Counted from the first letter of the stretch, positions 9,442-18,659 are shown. The stretch: DNA of 64,000 bases from Taishania sp964580465 (GCA_964580465.1 CAZOKJ010000001.1:62001-126000); one strand, 5' to 3'. Made by a program: numbers and translations. Notes: generated by a model not told the origin, from the sequence alone.

Positions 9442-10245
9442 TTAATGGGATATGATTGACCAGTTGACTTCGTACCCTACATGCTTGTTTATATTGATGA
9501 CTTCGCCTGTCTCAAATAGTAGGTATTGTGCTTTAATTCCGCTCAATTTTCCTTTGATAATTGGCGTTTTATCAAATGTTAAACTAGTTACTTTTGTTGG
9601 ATATTTAATAACTGGAAAATGTAGCTGAAAAATTTCATCGTTTTCTGAAAAATATGTTTTCAAATCACTCGGTAATTGCTCAAATAATTCCCATTTAACT
9701 TCTTCCAAATTAATTGACTCGTCGATTTCATTTTTTAACATTCGCATCCAATGTGTTTTGTCTGTAAACGTTTCTTTTAGAGCTATTTCTAGTAATCCTG
9801 CTTCGTATCGATTGGGTGTTTCAGCAATTCGAATAGCAGCGCTTGCTCCTTGATCTATCCATCTAGTTGGCACTTGTGTTGCCCTAGTTACTCCTACTTT
9901 TACTCGGTCTGATGCTGCCAGATAGACAACATGTGGTTGGTTGTGGTTTTTTTCTTCCCATTCAACATCTCTTCCTTCTCCTAAGTGTGCTCTACATAAC
10001 TCAGGATGAAAGATACATTCAGCTGCTTCTGGCGCATTTTGAAAACAGTCAAAACAAAATCCATTTTGAAATGTTTTTTTTATGCTTTTATTACAAGAAA
10101 TGCAGTAAATTTTACCGGTATGCTCAATGGATATTTCTTTTCCAATCAATTTATTTAGAAGTAATTGCTGATCATTTTCTAAATGAAGACGGTATTCGAT
10201 CGGTTGACCAAATACCGTTTTCATTTTATGTAAAATTCCTTTCAT
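9442..10245 (-). CDS. DUF2797 family protein
   Basis: A cytoplasmic protein of unknown function. Cys pairs near the N-terminus (C48-x2-C51 and C64-x2-C67, with C77 and C84 after them) look like zinc sites. The central HVVYLAASDRVKVGVTR followed by RWIDQGA resembles a GIY-YIG-like core, and RYEAGLLEIALKE follows. Length 267 fits the family. The ATG overlaps the gldC stop by one base (TAATG), so it is translationally coupled to gldB-gldC. Nuclease activity is only a fold-based suggestion. Nothing in the sequence links it directly to gliding other than operon position. Confidence 0.8.
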   Translation of the reverse strand: MKGILHKMKTVFGQPIEYRLHLENDQQLLLNKLIGKEISIEHTGKIYCISCNKSIKKTFQNGFCFDCFQNAPEAAECIFHPELCRAHLGEGRDVEWEEKNHNQPHVVYLAASDRVKVGVTRATQVPTRWIDQGASAAIRIAETPNRYEAGLLEIALKETFTDKTHWMRMLKNEIDESINLEEVKWELFEQLPSDLKTYFSENDEIFQLHFPVIKYPTKVTSLTFDKTPIIKGKLSGIKAQYLLFETGEVININKHVGYEVNWSIISH

Positions 10246-10598
10246 TATAATTCGGGTAAGATGTTCATTTTATCCGCAAAATGATAACAATAGTCGCGTA
10301 GATCTTCTGTGATGTTTTTTTCACCAGTAGCTCGCTCAAATGTATCAGCCATTGTTAATAATGTTTGATGAAAAAATTGTTTCATTTCTTCAACAGACAT
10401 GTCTTTTGTCCATAAATCAATTTTCATCGTGTTGTTGGATTGATGGTCCCAAAGTGCTAAAAACATTGCTTTAGCGGGGTTGTTATCTGTTCCAGCATCT
10501 GATGCATTCCATTTTATACCTAAAGGTAAATTATTTTCGTTTAAACCAATGAATACATTGATTTCTGATGTTTTTACGATTTTGTCTTCTGCTTCCAT
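10245..10598 (-). CDS. gldC: Gliding motility protein GldC
   Basis: Small cytoplasmic protein associated with gliding in Flavobacteriia; its exact biochemical role is unresolved. The 117-residue length and the N-terminal pattern TSEINVFIGLNENNLPLGI, then WNASDAG and a helical C-terminus with LTMADTFERATGE, match GldC. It sits directly downstream of gldB (12 bp gap), the order known in gliding flavobacteria, and its stop overlaps the next ATG. The absence of a signal peptide is consistent with the family. Confidence 0.88.
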   Translation of the reverse strand: MEAEDKIVKTSEINVFIGLNENNLPLGIKWNASDAGTDNNPAKAMFLALWDHQSNNTMKIDLWTKDMSVEEMKQFFHQTLLTMADTFERATGEKNITEDLRDYCYHFADKMNILPEL

Positions 10599-10610
10599 TT
10601 TTTTACTTAT

Positions 10611-11615
10611 TTATGGTTCATATTTTTGTAGAATTTCATTGAATGGTGTATGAATTAATTCTTCAAAAGTCGTTTTGGTTTTTTCCATATAGTTTTTCAC
10701 TATTCTCCATCCTAAGAATTGACCTAATCTATCTGGTCCTTTTTCTGGCAATCCTGGTGTAAAAGGTCCTTCACTAAATAAATTAGTAGCATTTCGCTCG
10801 TTTGTTTTGAATAACATGTTTTCATCTACAAGGTATTTCCAGAAGCTGTATTCGTTGTCAAGTGCCCATTGTAAATGCTCTTTTGAGTAGCGCATTATGG
10901 TGTTTTTTTCTGCTTTAGGAAATGCGGCTTCAGTTAGATAAATAGCTTTGCCGTAGTTGATCATTTGTTCAGCAAGGTTGCCTTTTGTTTCTTCCACAAC
11001 ATGTGTTAAAATCCACGATAACAAGGCGTCTCTTTCCATGTATTGTGCGTCCCATCCTTTTTTCATCCAATCATAAAATGGTTCTCCAGGTAACGATTGA
11101 ACAGTAGGGGATTCCGGGCCAAGATATTGGTCGAGTCCTATTCCGATTTCTTTTTCAGTACAAAATGCACTGCTGTTGAATAGAGAGTTTTGAAAAACAA
11201 TGTAGGTTGGAATTTTTACATTGGACAAATGCGCCTTCAAGTGGCGGAAACCTGTTGTTATTGCTTCTTTTTTGTTCGATAAATTGTTAAATTTCGTTGC
11301 GATTTCTTTTTCCAATTGTTGGATGTTTGGATCTTGGCGATAGAGCATAATGCTATTGACAAAGGCAGTGTCTTCTACGCGACCTATGCGCATGCAGTAA
11401 CCAATTTGATATTCATACAGCTCGTTTACTTCAGCAATTAATTTTTTTTGAACAGCTAGCAGCTCATCTTGAGGAGTAGCATATAACAATGAGTCCATGT
11501 TTAGATAAGAGATGGATACCTTAGAATTTGTAATATCAACTGCTAAAGGGTCTCTTTTACAACTTGCAAATGTTAAAAATGCGAATGATAAAACTAAAAA
11601 GCTTTTGTAACTCAT
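10611..11615 (-). CDS. gldB: Gliding motility lipoprotein GldB
   Basis: Envelope lipoprotein required for gliding in Flavobacterium-type bacteria. A signal peptide with lipobox (FLTFASC, Cys at about 19) precedes a 315-residue mature domain. The family fits by length and by neighbour gldC. Motifs include YIVFQNSLFNSSAF, GIGLDQYLG, and a late FLGWRIVKNYME. Some GldB homologues resemble a DUF2268 zinc-protease fold, but I see no HExxH here, so no enzymatic role is claimed. A well-spaced promoter lies just upstream, making this the first gene of gldB-gldC-DUF2797. Confidence 0.88.
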   Translation of the reverse strand: MSYKSFLVLSFAFLTFASCKRDPLAVDITNSKVSISYLNMDSLLYATPQDELLAVQKKLIAEVNELYEYQIGYCMRIGRVEDTAFVNSIMLYRQDPNIQQLEKEIATKFNNLSNKKEAITTGFRHLKAHLSNVKIPTYIVFQNSLFNSSAFCTEKEIGIGLDQYLGPESPTVQSLPGEPFYDWMKKGWDAQYMERDALLSWILTHVVEETKGNLAEQMINYGKAIYLTEAAFPKAEKNTIMRYSKEHLQWALDNEYSFWKYLVDENMLFKTNERNATNLFSEGPFTPGLPEKGPDRLGQFLGWRIVKNYMEKTKTTFEELIHTPFNEILQKYEP

Positions 11616-11636
11616 TATTTTTTTTTAATTTCGCTT

Positions 11637-11668
11637 CAAATTTAATCAATTTGATTGAATTAATACAA
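11637..11668 (-). promoter_or_regulatory. Promoter of the gldB operon
   Basis: On the minus strand: -33 TTG at 11668-11666, then 21 bp, then TAAATTTG at 11644-11637, 22 bp upstream of the gldB ATG. Both elements fit the Bacteroidota consensus. Confidence 0.6.
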
Positions 11669-11747
11669 GCTTTAGAAAAACAACTAAAAATCACGATGCA
11701 ATTGTAGCAGTTTTCAATTGTAACTTGATAATGTAAAAATAACAAAA

Positions 11748-12545
11748 ATGAAAAAGATTTTATTTTCCTTAATGACCCTAGCTATTGTTAATGTTTCATT
11801 AGCTCAAGAAGCAGCAAACAAAAAGTTTCAAGCAGGTATTGTAGCAGGTTTTGGTTTGAATTTCCAAAACATGGGAACTAAATATATGGAAAAAAATGGA
11901 GTTGGTACAGATTTGATTGTTGGGTCTGATATGAACTTTATGTTTACAGAGAATATTGGTTTAACTACAGGTGTAGAGTTTGAGTTTTCTAAAACGAAGT
12001 TCAAATCGGGGCCACAACCATTGTATTACTATTTTAATGACAATAAAATCATTGGAATGAATGATGTGGCGGACGCTAAAGAGGAATTTTTATTAAAAAG
12101 TCGTAAGCAGAATTCTGTTTATTTGACAATTCCAACGATGTTAGTGTTTAGAACTAAATTTATTGGCTATATGCGTTATTTTGGTAAGTTTGGTATGCGT
12201 CATAGCTTTTTGTTGAATCAACGTTCTAACGATACAGGTATTTCTCGTATATTATCTTCGGGTGCTTTTGATTTAGAGACAATCACTCAAAAAAACATGA
12301 AGGCTTCCAATGAAGTTGTTTTCTATAAAGGAAGTGTTGGTGTGTCAGGAGGAGCAGAGTGGAATTTCACAGGTAGCACTTGTTTAACTGCTGAAATTGG
12401 CTATTACTATGGTATTACTCCTTTGTATTACAATCGTAAAAATTCATACTTGCATACGTATGATGCTGATAATGGTAGTTTAGTTGGAATTTCTAACAAA
12501 GCAACTCAAGGTCAATTGCAAATCAAAGTAGGGGTAATGTTCTAA
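11748..12545 (+). CDS. Outer-membrane beta-barrel protein, PorT-like family
   Basis: A 265-residue protein with a clear signal peptide (cleavage after VSLAQ) and alternating amphipathic strands throughout: GFGLNFQNMG, GLTTGVEFEFSKTKF, YMRYFGKFGMRH, CLTAEIGYYYG. It ends in LQIKVGVMF, a terminal aromatic as expected for an outer-membrane barrel. It matches the OMP_b-brl_2/PorT-like class in size and pattern; whether it is a functional PorT for the type IX system cannot be told. It is divergent from gldB and followed after 11 bp by nadE. Confidence 0.75.
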   Translation: MKKILFSLMTLAIVNVSLAQEAANKKFQAGIVAGFGLNFQNMGTKYMEKNGVGTDLIVGSDMNFMFTENIGLTTGVEFEFSKTKFKSGPQPLYYYFNDNKIIGMNDVADAKEEFLLKSRKQNSVYLTIPTMLVFRTKFIGYMRYFGKFGMRHSFLLNQRSNDTGISRILSSGAFDLETITQKNMKASNEVVFYKGSVGVSGGAEWNFTGSTCLTAEIGYYYGITPLYYNRKNSYLHTYDADNGSLVGISNKATQGQLQIKVGVMF

Positions 12546-12556
12546 AAGCATTTCCA

Positions 12557-13330
12557 TTGGAAGCAAAAAAAATAAGTTCTTATATTCAAAATTGGTTGTC
12601 AGACTACGCAAATAGCAGTGGTGTTGATGGTTTTGTAGTTGGTGTTTCTGGAGGAATTGATTCTGCTGTCGTATCACTTTTGTGTGCCATGACAGGTAAG
12701 AAGACGATTTTAGTTGCTTTACCCATTCGACAAACACATGCTGAATTTTCCAGATCAATTTTGCACATGGAGGATTTAAAAACTCATTTTACAAACATTG
12801 AAACACTCACCGTTGACTTAACTTCAAGTTTTGAACAGATAGAACAAATCATGCCTTTTGACTTGAATGCGAATCATTTAGCAATGGCAAATACTCGTTC
12901 ACGTTTGAGGATGACAACTTTATATGCCATTGCACAAGCAAATCGTTGCTTAGTAGTGGGTACAGGTAATAAAATTGAGGACTTTGGAGTTGGTTTTTAC
13001 ACGAAATACGGGGATGGAGGAGTAGATATTTCTCCAATTGCCGATTTAATGAAAACGGAAGTGTTCGAGTTGGCGCGCTTCTTAAATGTCATTCAAGAAA
13101 TCCAAGTTGCAAAACCAACTGATGGTTTATTTGAAGATGGTCGAAGTGACGAAGATCAAATAGGTGCCACCTATCCAGAGCTGGAATGGGCAATGGAATT
13201 TAAAGGAGATGAAACGCAACTTTCACCGCGACAGTTAGAAGTGCTTGCAATTTACAGAAGACTCAATCGAATCAATCAACACAAAATGCAACCAATTCCT
13301 GTTTGCACTATACCCAATAATTTAAAGTAG
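12557..13330 (+). CDS. nadE: NH3-dependent NAD+ synthetase
   Basis: Amidates deamido-NAD+ to NAD+ with ATP and ammonia. The PP-loop SGGIDSA lies at residues 31-37, and GTGNKIEDFGVGFYTKYGDG plus DISPIADLMKTEVFELAR are typical of the synthetase. At 257 residues it lacks the N-terminal glutaminase domain of the larger form. The only sensible start is TTG at 12557, which gives LEAKKISSYIQNWL, matching the usual N-terminal helix. It lies 11 bp after the barrel gene and converges on a ferredoxin gene. Confidence 0.93.
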   Translation: MEAKKISSYIQNWLSDYANSSGVDGFVVGVSGGIDSAVVSLLCAMTGKKTILVALPIRQTHAEFSRSILHMEDLKTHFTNIETLTVDLTSSFEQIEQIMPFDLNANHLAMANTRSRLRMTTLYAIAQANRCLVVGTGNKIEDFGVGFYTKYGDGGVDISPIADLMKTEVFELARFLNVIQEIQVAKPTDGLFEDGRSDEDQIGATYPELEWAMEFKGDETQLSPRQLEVLAIYRRLNRINQHKMQPIPVCTIPNNLK

Positions 13331-13334
13331 TGAA

Positions 13335-13655
13335 TTAAGCCTCAGGAGCTAATCTCAATCGAATCCCATCAATTTCTTCCGTAATAGGAATTTGACAACC
13401 TAATCGACTGTTTTGTTTTACAAAAAAAGCTTGATCGAGCATGTCTAACTCATCGTCAGATTGAGGAGCTAATTCATGTTCAGATTCTAAATAGCATTGA
13501 CAAGTTGCACACATGGCCATTCCTCCGCACTCTCCTTTCACAGGTAATTCGTACGATTTACATAACTCCATGATGTTCATATTCATATCTGTAGGAGCAA
13601 TTAACTCGTGTTCGATTCCCTCTCTGTCAATAATGTAAACCGTAATATCTGCCAT
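13335..13655 (-). CDS. 2Fe-2S ferredoxin, adrenodoxin/ISC type
   Basis: Soluble electron carrier of 106 residues. Cluster ligands are visible as GECGGMAMCATC (C43, C49, C52) and the distal C87 in RLGCQI, the C-x5-C-x2-C-x34-C spacing of adrenodoxin-like ferredoxins. The C-terminus (EEIDGIRLRL) fits the fold. There are no isc/suf genes nearby; it is alone on its strand between nadE and a TonB receptor, with its own TAAATTTG element upstream. The redox partner is unknown. Confidence 0.9.
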   Translation of the reverse strand: MADITVYIIDREGIEHELIAPTDMNMNIMELCKSYELPVKGECGGMAMCATCQCYLESEHELAPQSDDELDMLDQAFFVKQNSRLGCQIPITEEIDGIRLRLAPEA

Positions 13656-13696
13656 TTATTTTTTCTTTTAAAGGTACTAAATTTAAGTTGCAAATG

Positions 13697-13704
13697 CAAA
13701 TTTA
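13697..13704 (-). promoter_or_regulatory. -7 promoter element for the ferredoxin gene
   Basis: Minus-strand TAAATTTG, 42 bp upstream of the ferredoxin ATG and directly after the stop codon of the TonB receptor gene. Confidence 0.45.
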
Positions 13705-16353
13705 CTAAAATCTTAGGATTAACTTTAAATTAAATCTTCTATTTGTTAAATAATTAGGAATGGAATAATAACCACCGTTAACATCTTGAATCCATTGTTT
13801 AGAAAGTTCATTTTTGATTCCTAATAAGTTGTAAACTTCAAAGGATAAAATAGCATCTGTAAAGGTTTTGTTAAAGAAATTTGGTTTTTGCTTTTTTCGA
13901 TTGTGTAAGAAATCGTATGAAGTACCCAAGTCAACTCTAAAATAAGGTTTCATACGCAAAGTGTCTCTGTAACGATCTTTTCCCGGAGGACCATAAGGGA
14001 GTGGTGTGCTAAATTGTAAGCCTACTTGCACACTTAATGCTTCTAATTTAGGCATTTGATCTTGAATAAGTACTCCTAAATTGAGTAATTGGTCAGTTGG
14101 TCGAGGAATGAAACCTGGATAAATAACAGCCGAGTCAACGACCGTTTGATCTTTACTATACCCAAAAATGATTTTATCTCCAGCTGCATTATAGTATTCA
14201 GTATAATGGTCGTTTTTTAAATCCTCCATTGTTCGCATCAAACCTATTTTAAAATAAGAAGTAATACCTTCAATAAATTCACCGTTGAGGTTTAAATCAA
14301 TACCATAAGCATAAGCGGTTGCGTCGTTATTGGCATAATATCTAGTGCGAACGTTTTCAACAGCGTAAGGATTGACATCCCACAAGTATTTGTAAAACAA
14401 TTCAGCCGTAAATTTGAATGGATTGTTTCTTCCCAACACACGGAAAAACATATCATAGCCAACGACGGCATGGTAAGATTTTTGAGATAATACATGCTTA
14501 TTTAGACTTCCTTCAAATGTTCTTAATTCTCGATAAAAAGGAGGTTGGTAGTAAAGCCCTGTTGAAAAACGAATTGACATATTGCGACGCTCAATGGTGG
14601 AGTCTTTTACTAAATAAGATCGTGGATGATAAGCAACTGAAAAACGAGGTGTAACAAAAAACTCATTGTTTACACTTGTGTAAGCAGCGCGAGTTCCTAT
14701 GTTTAATGACCATTTGTCAGCAGATCCGCTAATCGTATCGCGAATGATTATTTTGTGCTTATTTTTTTGAGCGTCTTTAATCGTTTTTGATTTTTCGACA
14801 ATGTAATTTAATTTTGTTTTGGACCATGAGGCATTGAACTGAAAATGTCCAGTTAATCTATCTGATGAAAGATTCAATTTTCCTTTAATAACTTCAGAAA
14901 GCTTTATCGTGTGATCATTGCTTTGAGGTAAACTGTATCCCGCAGAGTCAATCATTTTCCATTCACTTAGCACATCTTTGAATTCATCGTGTTGATAGTT
15001 AATTCCCCAATTCAAGTCAAATTGTTGGTGTTTTGTTCTTTCAGTATTAATAAATTGATTTTTCAATTCGTGGCTTCCAGTGTGATAAATGGAAAAAATA
15101 TCTGCCTTTAACCTATTCCTTGCATGGTCTAAAAATGTACCAACTCCTAAAACAGCTATGGAATCACCAAATTCTTCTTTTGATTGATCAGTTTCTAACT
15201 CATTAATAAAGTACTGACCTTGTACATCAAAGTATTCACGCTCATCTGTATGGAAAACTGATGAAAAGAAGTTCAATTTTGTTTTTTCATTGGTGGAAGT
15301 GTAGGCAAATTTCGTGCCTCCAGTGATAGTTCTAAAACGTGTTTGTTCTTTTCCATCGTAATAAACCATGAATGAATAGGCTTCATTTGCAGTTCCAAAA
15401 TCTGTTTTTTGTGTTTGCGGTGAAAAGGAATAAGTATTGTCTGAAACGTGAATAAGTGCGGACCATTTCCATTTTTCACTGATGGAATAATCGGTTAGTA
15501 ATTGTGCATCCCAAAACACAGGATTGTAAGCTCCTTTTGTGGGTAATGCGTTTAATAGATATCCGTTTGAGCGGTAGCGTGCTCCTAATAAATAATTAAA
15601 TCGTTCTTTTTTACCAATTCGTTGTTCTAAGTGAGCCTCTACACCAAGCATTGAAGCCATTACTGAACCTCTAAATTTCTCAGGAGTTCTGTATTTTATG
15701 TCAAGTACTGAACTTAATTTATCTCCATATTGAGCATCAAAACCACCTGCAGAAAAGTGTAAAGATTCTACTAAAGCTGAATTTATAAAGCTCATTCCTT
15801 CTTGTTGTCCAGCTCGTGTTAAAAATGGTCGATTTATTTGAAAACCATTTACATACACCAAGTTTTCATCGTAGTTTCCACCTCTTACGTTGTAATTGGC
15901 TGTTAATTCATTGTTGGAACGTGCAGCTGTGGTAAAAACAAGTGTTTGTTCCACGTTTTGAACAGGCAATAATTGCCAATCTTTGACTTTTATTTTGTTG
16001 AATTCTAATTTGTTGTCAATTGTTTTGGTTACAGTGTGTCCTTCAAATTCCTTAATGTTTATTTCTATGTAAGGTAGTGTTTTGCTTAATTCATTTTTTA
16101 CATAAAACGATTGAGTGATGTTTTTTTCACCTACAACGAAATAACTTATTGTCAATGAATCGCCAATGTTTGCTTTGAAAGTAAAATAACCTTCGTTGTC
16201 AGAATAGATAGGGGTTGAGCTTTGATTAATTCGAATAAGAACATCAGCTACTCCTTCTTGTTTTTTATTTACACAACGACCTGTGACATCAATCGTTTGG
16301 CTAAAAACGACGGAAGAGGTAATTGCAAAAAAGAAAATAAAAAACAAGCGCAT
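13705..16353 (-). CDS. TonB-dependent receptor with carboxypeptidase-like N-terminal domain
   Basis: Outer-membrane active importer; the substrate is not deducible. A signal peptide (MRLFFIFFFAITSSVVFSQ) leads to a carboxypeptidase-regulatory-like domain (DVTGRCVNKKQEGVADVLI, with DNEGYFTF). A plug follows (NVEQTLVFTTAARSNNELTANYNVRGGNYDENLVYVNG), then a large beta-barrel ending RRFNLKLILRF. Start: ATG at 16353 begins right at the signal peptide, whereas the longer frame to 16389 relies on TTG. No SusD-like partner is adjacent. It lies 58 bp downstream of a MerR-family regulator on the same strand, which may control it. Confidence 0.9.
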   Translation of the reverse strand: MRLFFIFFFAITSSVVFSQTIDVTGRCVNKKQEGVADVLIRINQSSTPIYSDNEGYFTFKANIGDSLTISYFVVGEKNITQSFYVKNELSKTLPYIEINIKEFEGHTVTKTIDNKLEFNKIKVKDWQLLPVQNVEQTLVFTTAARSNNELTANYNVRGGNYDENLVYVNGFQINRPFLTRAGQQEGMSFINSALVESLHFSAGGFDAQYGDKLSSVLDIKYRTPEKFRGSVMASMLGVEAHLEQRIGKKERFNYLLGARYRSNGYLLNALPTKGAYNPVFWDAQLLTDYSISEKWKWSALIHVSDNTYSFSPQTQKTDFGTANEAYSFMVYYDGKEQTRFRTITGGTKFAYTSTNEKTKLNFFSSVFHTDEREYFDVQGQYFINELETDQSKEEFGDSIAVLGVGTFLDHARNRLKADIFSIYHTGSHELKNQFINTERTKHQQFDLNWGINYQHDEFKDVLSEWKMIDSAGYSLPQSNDHTIKLSEVIKGKLNLSSDRLTGHFQFNASWSKTKLNYIVEKSKTIKDAQKNKHKIIIRDTISGSADKWSLNIGTRAAYTSVNNEFFVTPRFSVAYHPRSYLVKDSTIERRNMSIRFSTGLYYQPPFYRELRTFEGSLNKHVLSQKSYHAVVGYDMFFRVLGRNNPFKFTAELFYKYLWDVNPYAVENVRTRYYANNDATAYAYGIDLNLNGEFIEGITSYFKIGLMRTMEDLKNDHYTEYYNAAGDKIIFGYSKDQTVVDSAVIYPGFIPRPTDQLLNLGVLIQDQMPKLEALSVQVGLQFSTPLPYGPPGKDRYRDTLRMKPYFRVDLGTSYDFLHNRKKQKPNFFNKTFTDAILSFEVYNLLGIKNELSKQWIQDVNGGYYSIPNYLTNRRFNLKLILRF

Positions 16354-16411
16354 ATTGTTGAAAATACTAGTTACAACGGGATTTTTCAAAATTTATTATA
16401 GGTTGGTTGAA

Positions 16412-16768
16412 TCATTTTTTTAGTTGCAAAAGAAACCGTTTTATGGCCTCCAATCGCTCAATAACGTCGGTGTTCTTTTCTGAAGAATCAACCAATGGTG
16501 CATCATTGATTTTCTTTTTTTTCAATTCTTTTTTGGCTCCATCTAAAGTAAAGCCTTGAATCTTAACTAATTGATAAATTTTGTTAAAATTCTCAATGTC
16601 TTTTGGCGTAAATAATCGGTTTCCTTTCTTGTTTTTCTTAGGTTGTATGATGGGAAATTCTTTTTCCCAAAACCTTATTAAAGAGGGGTTTACGTCAAAT
16701 GTCTCTGCTACTTCACCAATTGTGTAGTACAGCTTTGTTAAGTTTGATATGTCGATTTTTTCTTCCAA
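16412..16768 (-). CDS. MerR-family transcriptional regulator
   Basis: A 118-residue DNA-binding protein. The winged helix-turn-helix is clear: YYTIGEVAETFDVNPSLI, then RFWEKEF, then GNRLFTPKDIENFNKIYQLV. The short C-terminal helix (residues about 85-118) lacks the Cys residues of metal sensors and any ligand domain, so the signal is unknown. Single-domain MerR proteins of this kind are common in Flavobacteriia. It is divergent from the NlpC/P60 gene and co-directional with the TonB receptor; target genes are inferred only by proximity. Confidence 0.88.
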   Translation of the reverse strand: MEEKIDISNLTKLYYTIGEVAETFDVNPSLIRFWEKEFPIIQPKKNKKGNRLFTPKDIENFNKIYQLVKIQGFTLDGAKKELKKKKINDAPLVDSSEKNTDVIERLEAIKRFLLQLKK

Positions 16769-16777
16769 CTTAAATTT

Positions 16778-16806
16778 TTGATAATCCGAAATTAGTTATA
16801 ATTTTG
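16778..16806 (+). promoter_or_regulatory. Promoter of the NlpC/P60 gene
   Basis: -33 TTG at 16778-16780, 18 bp spacer, -7 TAATTTTG at 16799-16806. The GTG start lies 21 bp downstream, which argues against the longer TTG start at 16804, inside the -7 element. Confidence 0.6.
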
Positions 16807-16827
16807 CAAACTTACGAACATTCAGGT

Positions 16828-17370
16828 GTGAAAAATTTATTTTTAGTCATATTAATTGGGGTTAGCTTTGCTTTTTCTGCTTTTAGTCAAGAAACAAAAG
16901 TTGCGTTGACTGATAGCGTGAATAGGGCAGATTCTATTCCATCTATACCAAAACGAGATGCTAAAAGTGCAAAGCAAATCAATGAAATGATTTCATTTGC
17001 TAAAACGTTTTTAGGCACACCTTATCGATATGGAGGTAACGCGCCATCAGGTTTTGATTGTTCTGGTTTTATAGGTTACATCACGAAAGGTTTTGGTATT
17101 TCTCTACCTCGTTCAAGTAGAGATATTGCTTTATTAGGAAAAACTGTGAAGCTTTCTGAAGTGGAACCAGGAGATTTGCTCTTTTTTAAAGGAAGCAATG
17201 TCAACAATCCAACCGTTGGCCATGTTGCAATGGTAATTGAAGTTAATGACGACGAAATTAAAATGATTCACTCTGAAAACAAAGGTGTTATCATACAAAA
17301 TTTCAAAACCAGTAAGTATTACATCGCACGTTTTATCAAAGCGAAACGAATGGAGTACAGCAAACCTTAG
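16828..17370 (+). CDS. NlpC/P60 (C40) peptidoglycan hydrolase
   Basis: Probably cleaves peptide stems of peptidoglycan in the periplasm. A signal peptide (VKNLFLVILIGVSFAFSAFSQ) starts at GTG 16828. The catalytic Cys lies in APSGFDCSGFIGYI, the His in VGHVAMVIE, and the third polar residue in MIHSENKG. Domain order is simple: signal, about 30-residue linker, C40 domain, no SH3 or LysM domain. The convergent arginase-fold gene ends 4 bp away. A TTG at 16804 would add eight residues but overlaps the promoter. Confidence 0.9.
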   Translation: MKNLFLVILIGVSFAFSAFSQETKVALTDSVNRADSIPSIPKRDAKSAKQINEMISFAKTFLGTPYRYGGNAPSGFDCSGFIGYITKGFGISLPRSSRDIALLGKTVKLSEVEPGDLLFFKGSNVNNPTVGHVAMVIEVNDDEIKMIHSENKGVIIQNFKTSKYYIARFIKAKRMEYSKP

Positions 17371-17373
17371 TTT

Positions 17374-18525
17374 TTAAGCAAATTTTTGATAAGTCTGCCA
17401 CCACAAATCTGGTATTTCATTTTGCATAGCAAGCTCATAATCTTCTAAGTTGCAAGGAACTAATACATGTCTTTCATATTTTCTTTCCTCTTCACTTGGG
17501 TAGGGTACTTCCATCCACCAGCGGCCAGATTTATCACTTTTATAAAAAATAATTTCTTCTTTAAAGTCTTCGATGTGCACGATGAATTTTGTATAGTTTT
17601 TTCGTGTTCCAATTGGAAAATCTCCCACTCGCGAGTTAACACCGTCAATAAAGTACCAAATAATTTGAGCAACTAAGTCGGATATGTTAACAGCATTAGA
17701 TTTTTCTGGTAAGTAATTAAAGATTCCAAAGCTCGTTAACTTGTCACTAATTCCTGCATACCTTGCTATTTGACAAATTTGTTCAGAATAAAATCCGTTT
17801 GGGTTATTGTATTGTGAGTCGTTTAACTCGCTGTACTTTAAACTTGTTAAATCGATGCTCAAAATATCTGTGTTTCTAATATGTGGTTCAGCTCGTTTGA
17901 AATCCATGTTGAATTCACCTAAGCGACAATAGTCGAAATATAATTTTTCAAATAAATCAAGTTCTGATTTTTCAGTAAATGGTATTTGTAGTCCAATGTT
18001 TGCATGGTTAAATAAATAACAAGGACGTTGAACCAATAATTGGCTGATAAAACCATCGGAATGCACTTCATTTTCTGGGTTGCCTATGTCAAGTTTTGAA
18101 TCAACGCAGCACAAATTGACTAGTTGTTCGAGTTTTTCATAACCTTTGTATAAAGCAACAGTTAAATCTTGTGATCCACCGATGACAACTGGAATAATCT
18201 GTCTTTTAATTAATTCAGCACTGATTTTTGCAATAGCAAAATAAGTATCATTCAATGTGTTTCCAGGCAACACATCGCCTAGGTCATAAATTTTTGTTTT
18301 CCAAGTGATACCGTTGTTTAGTTGGTATAATTGTTCTCTAAATTTTTCACTTTCAACATTCGTGTAGTTTGAACCTCTAAATTCAGGAACATAAAACAGA
18401 GCAATACCTCCTTTTTCTAGACTTGGTATAAATGTTTCTGTATATGTTTCTATAACAGAGCCTTTGCTTTTGTTTTCTATTCTTTTTTCTGCTACTGGTT
18501 TAAAGTAAAATAAGATATCTTCCAT
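17374..18525 (-). CDS. Arginase-fold protein lacking metal ligands (formimidoylglutamase-like)
   Basis: Full-length (383 residues) member of the arginase/agmatinase/formiminoglutamase family by pattern, but the metal-binding motifs are altered. GGSQDL (116-121) has Gln where the family has His. VDSKLD (141-146) replaces DAHxD, losing the His. SIDLTS (223-228) has Thr in place of the second Asp of DxD. Residual structure such as GDVLPGNT, VIGGS and WWMEVPYP is intact, so this looks like a maintained protein, not decay. I infer a non-catalytic or altered role. Homologues in Flavobacteriia are commonly labelled formimidoylglutamase; no histidine-degradation genes are adjacent. Confidence 0.75.
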   Translation of the reverse strand: MEDILFYFKPVAEKRIENKSKGSVIETYTETFIPSLEKGGIALFYVPEFRGSNYTNVESEKFREQLYQLNNGITWKTKIYDLGDVLPGNTLNDTYFAIAKISAELIKRQIIPVVIGGSQDLTVALYKGYEKLEQLVNLCCVDSKLDIGNPENEVHSDGFISQLLVQRPCYLFNHANIGLQIPFTEKSELDLFEKLYFDYCRLGEFNMDFKRAEPHIRNTDILSIDLTSLKYSELNDSQYNNPNGFYSEQICQIARYAGISDKLTSFGIFNYLPEKSNAVNISDLVAQIIWYFIDGVNSRVGDFPIGTRKNYTKFIVHIEDFKEEIIFYKSDKSGRWWMEVPYPSEEERKYERHVLVPCNLEDYELAMQNEIPDLWWQTYQKFA

Positions 18526-18542
18526 GATTTATATTTCTTTTT

Positions 18543-18550
18543 CAAAACTA
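18543..18550 (-). promoter_or_regulatory. -7 promoter element for the arginase-fold gene
   Basis: Minus-strand TAGTTTTG, 18 bp upstream of the ATG at 18525. No clear -33 TTG. Confidence 0.45.
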
Positions 18551-18659
18551 TGATTTTTTGCGCATTCATTTACTATCATTTTTTAAAAGTATGAACGTTT
18601 AAATGTTTGAAACTGTTATTTAATCTGTTTTCAATTCTTCTTTATTCATTTTAAAAGCG

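Noticed and set aside
11557..11745. Minus-strand 62-residue frame upstream of gldB
   Set aside because: Covers the gldB start and promoter; no family likeness.
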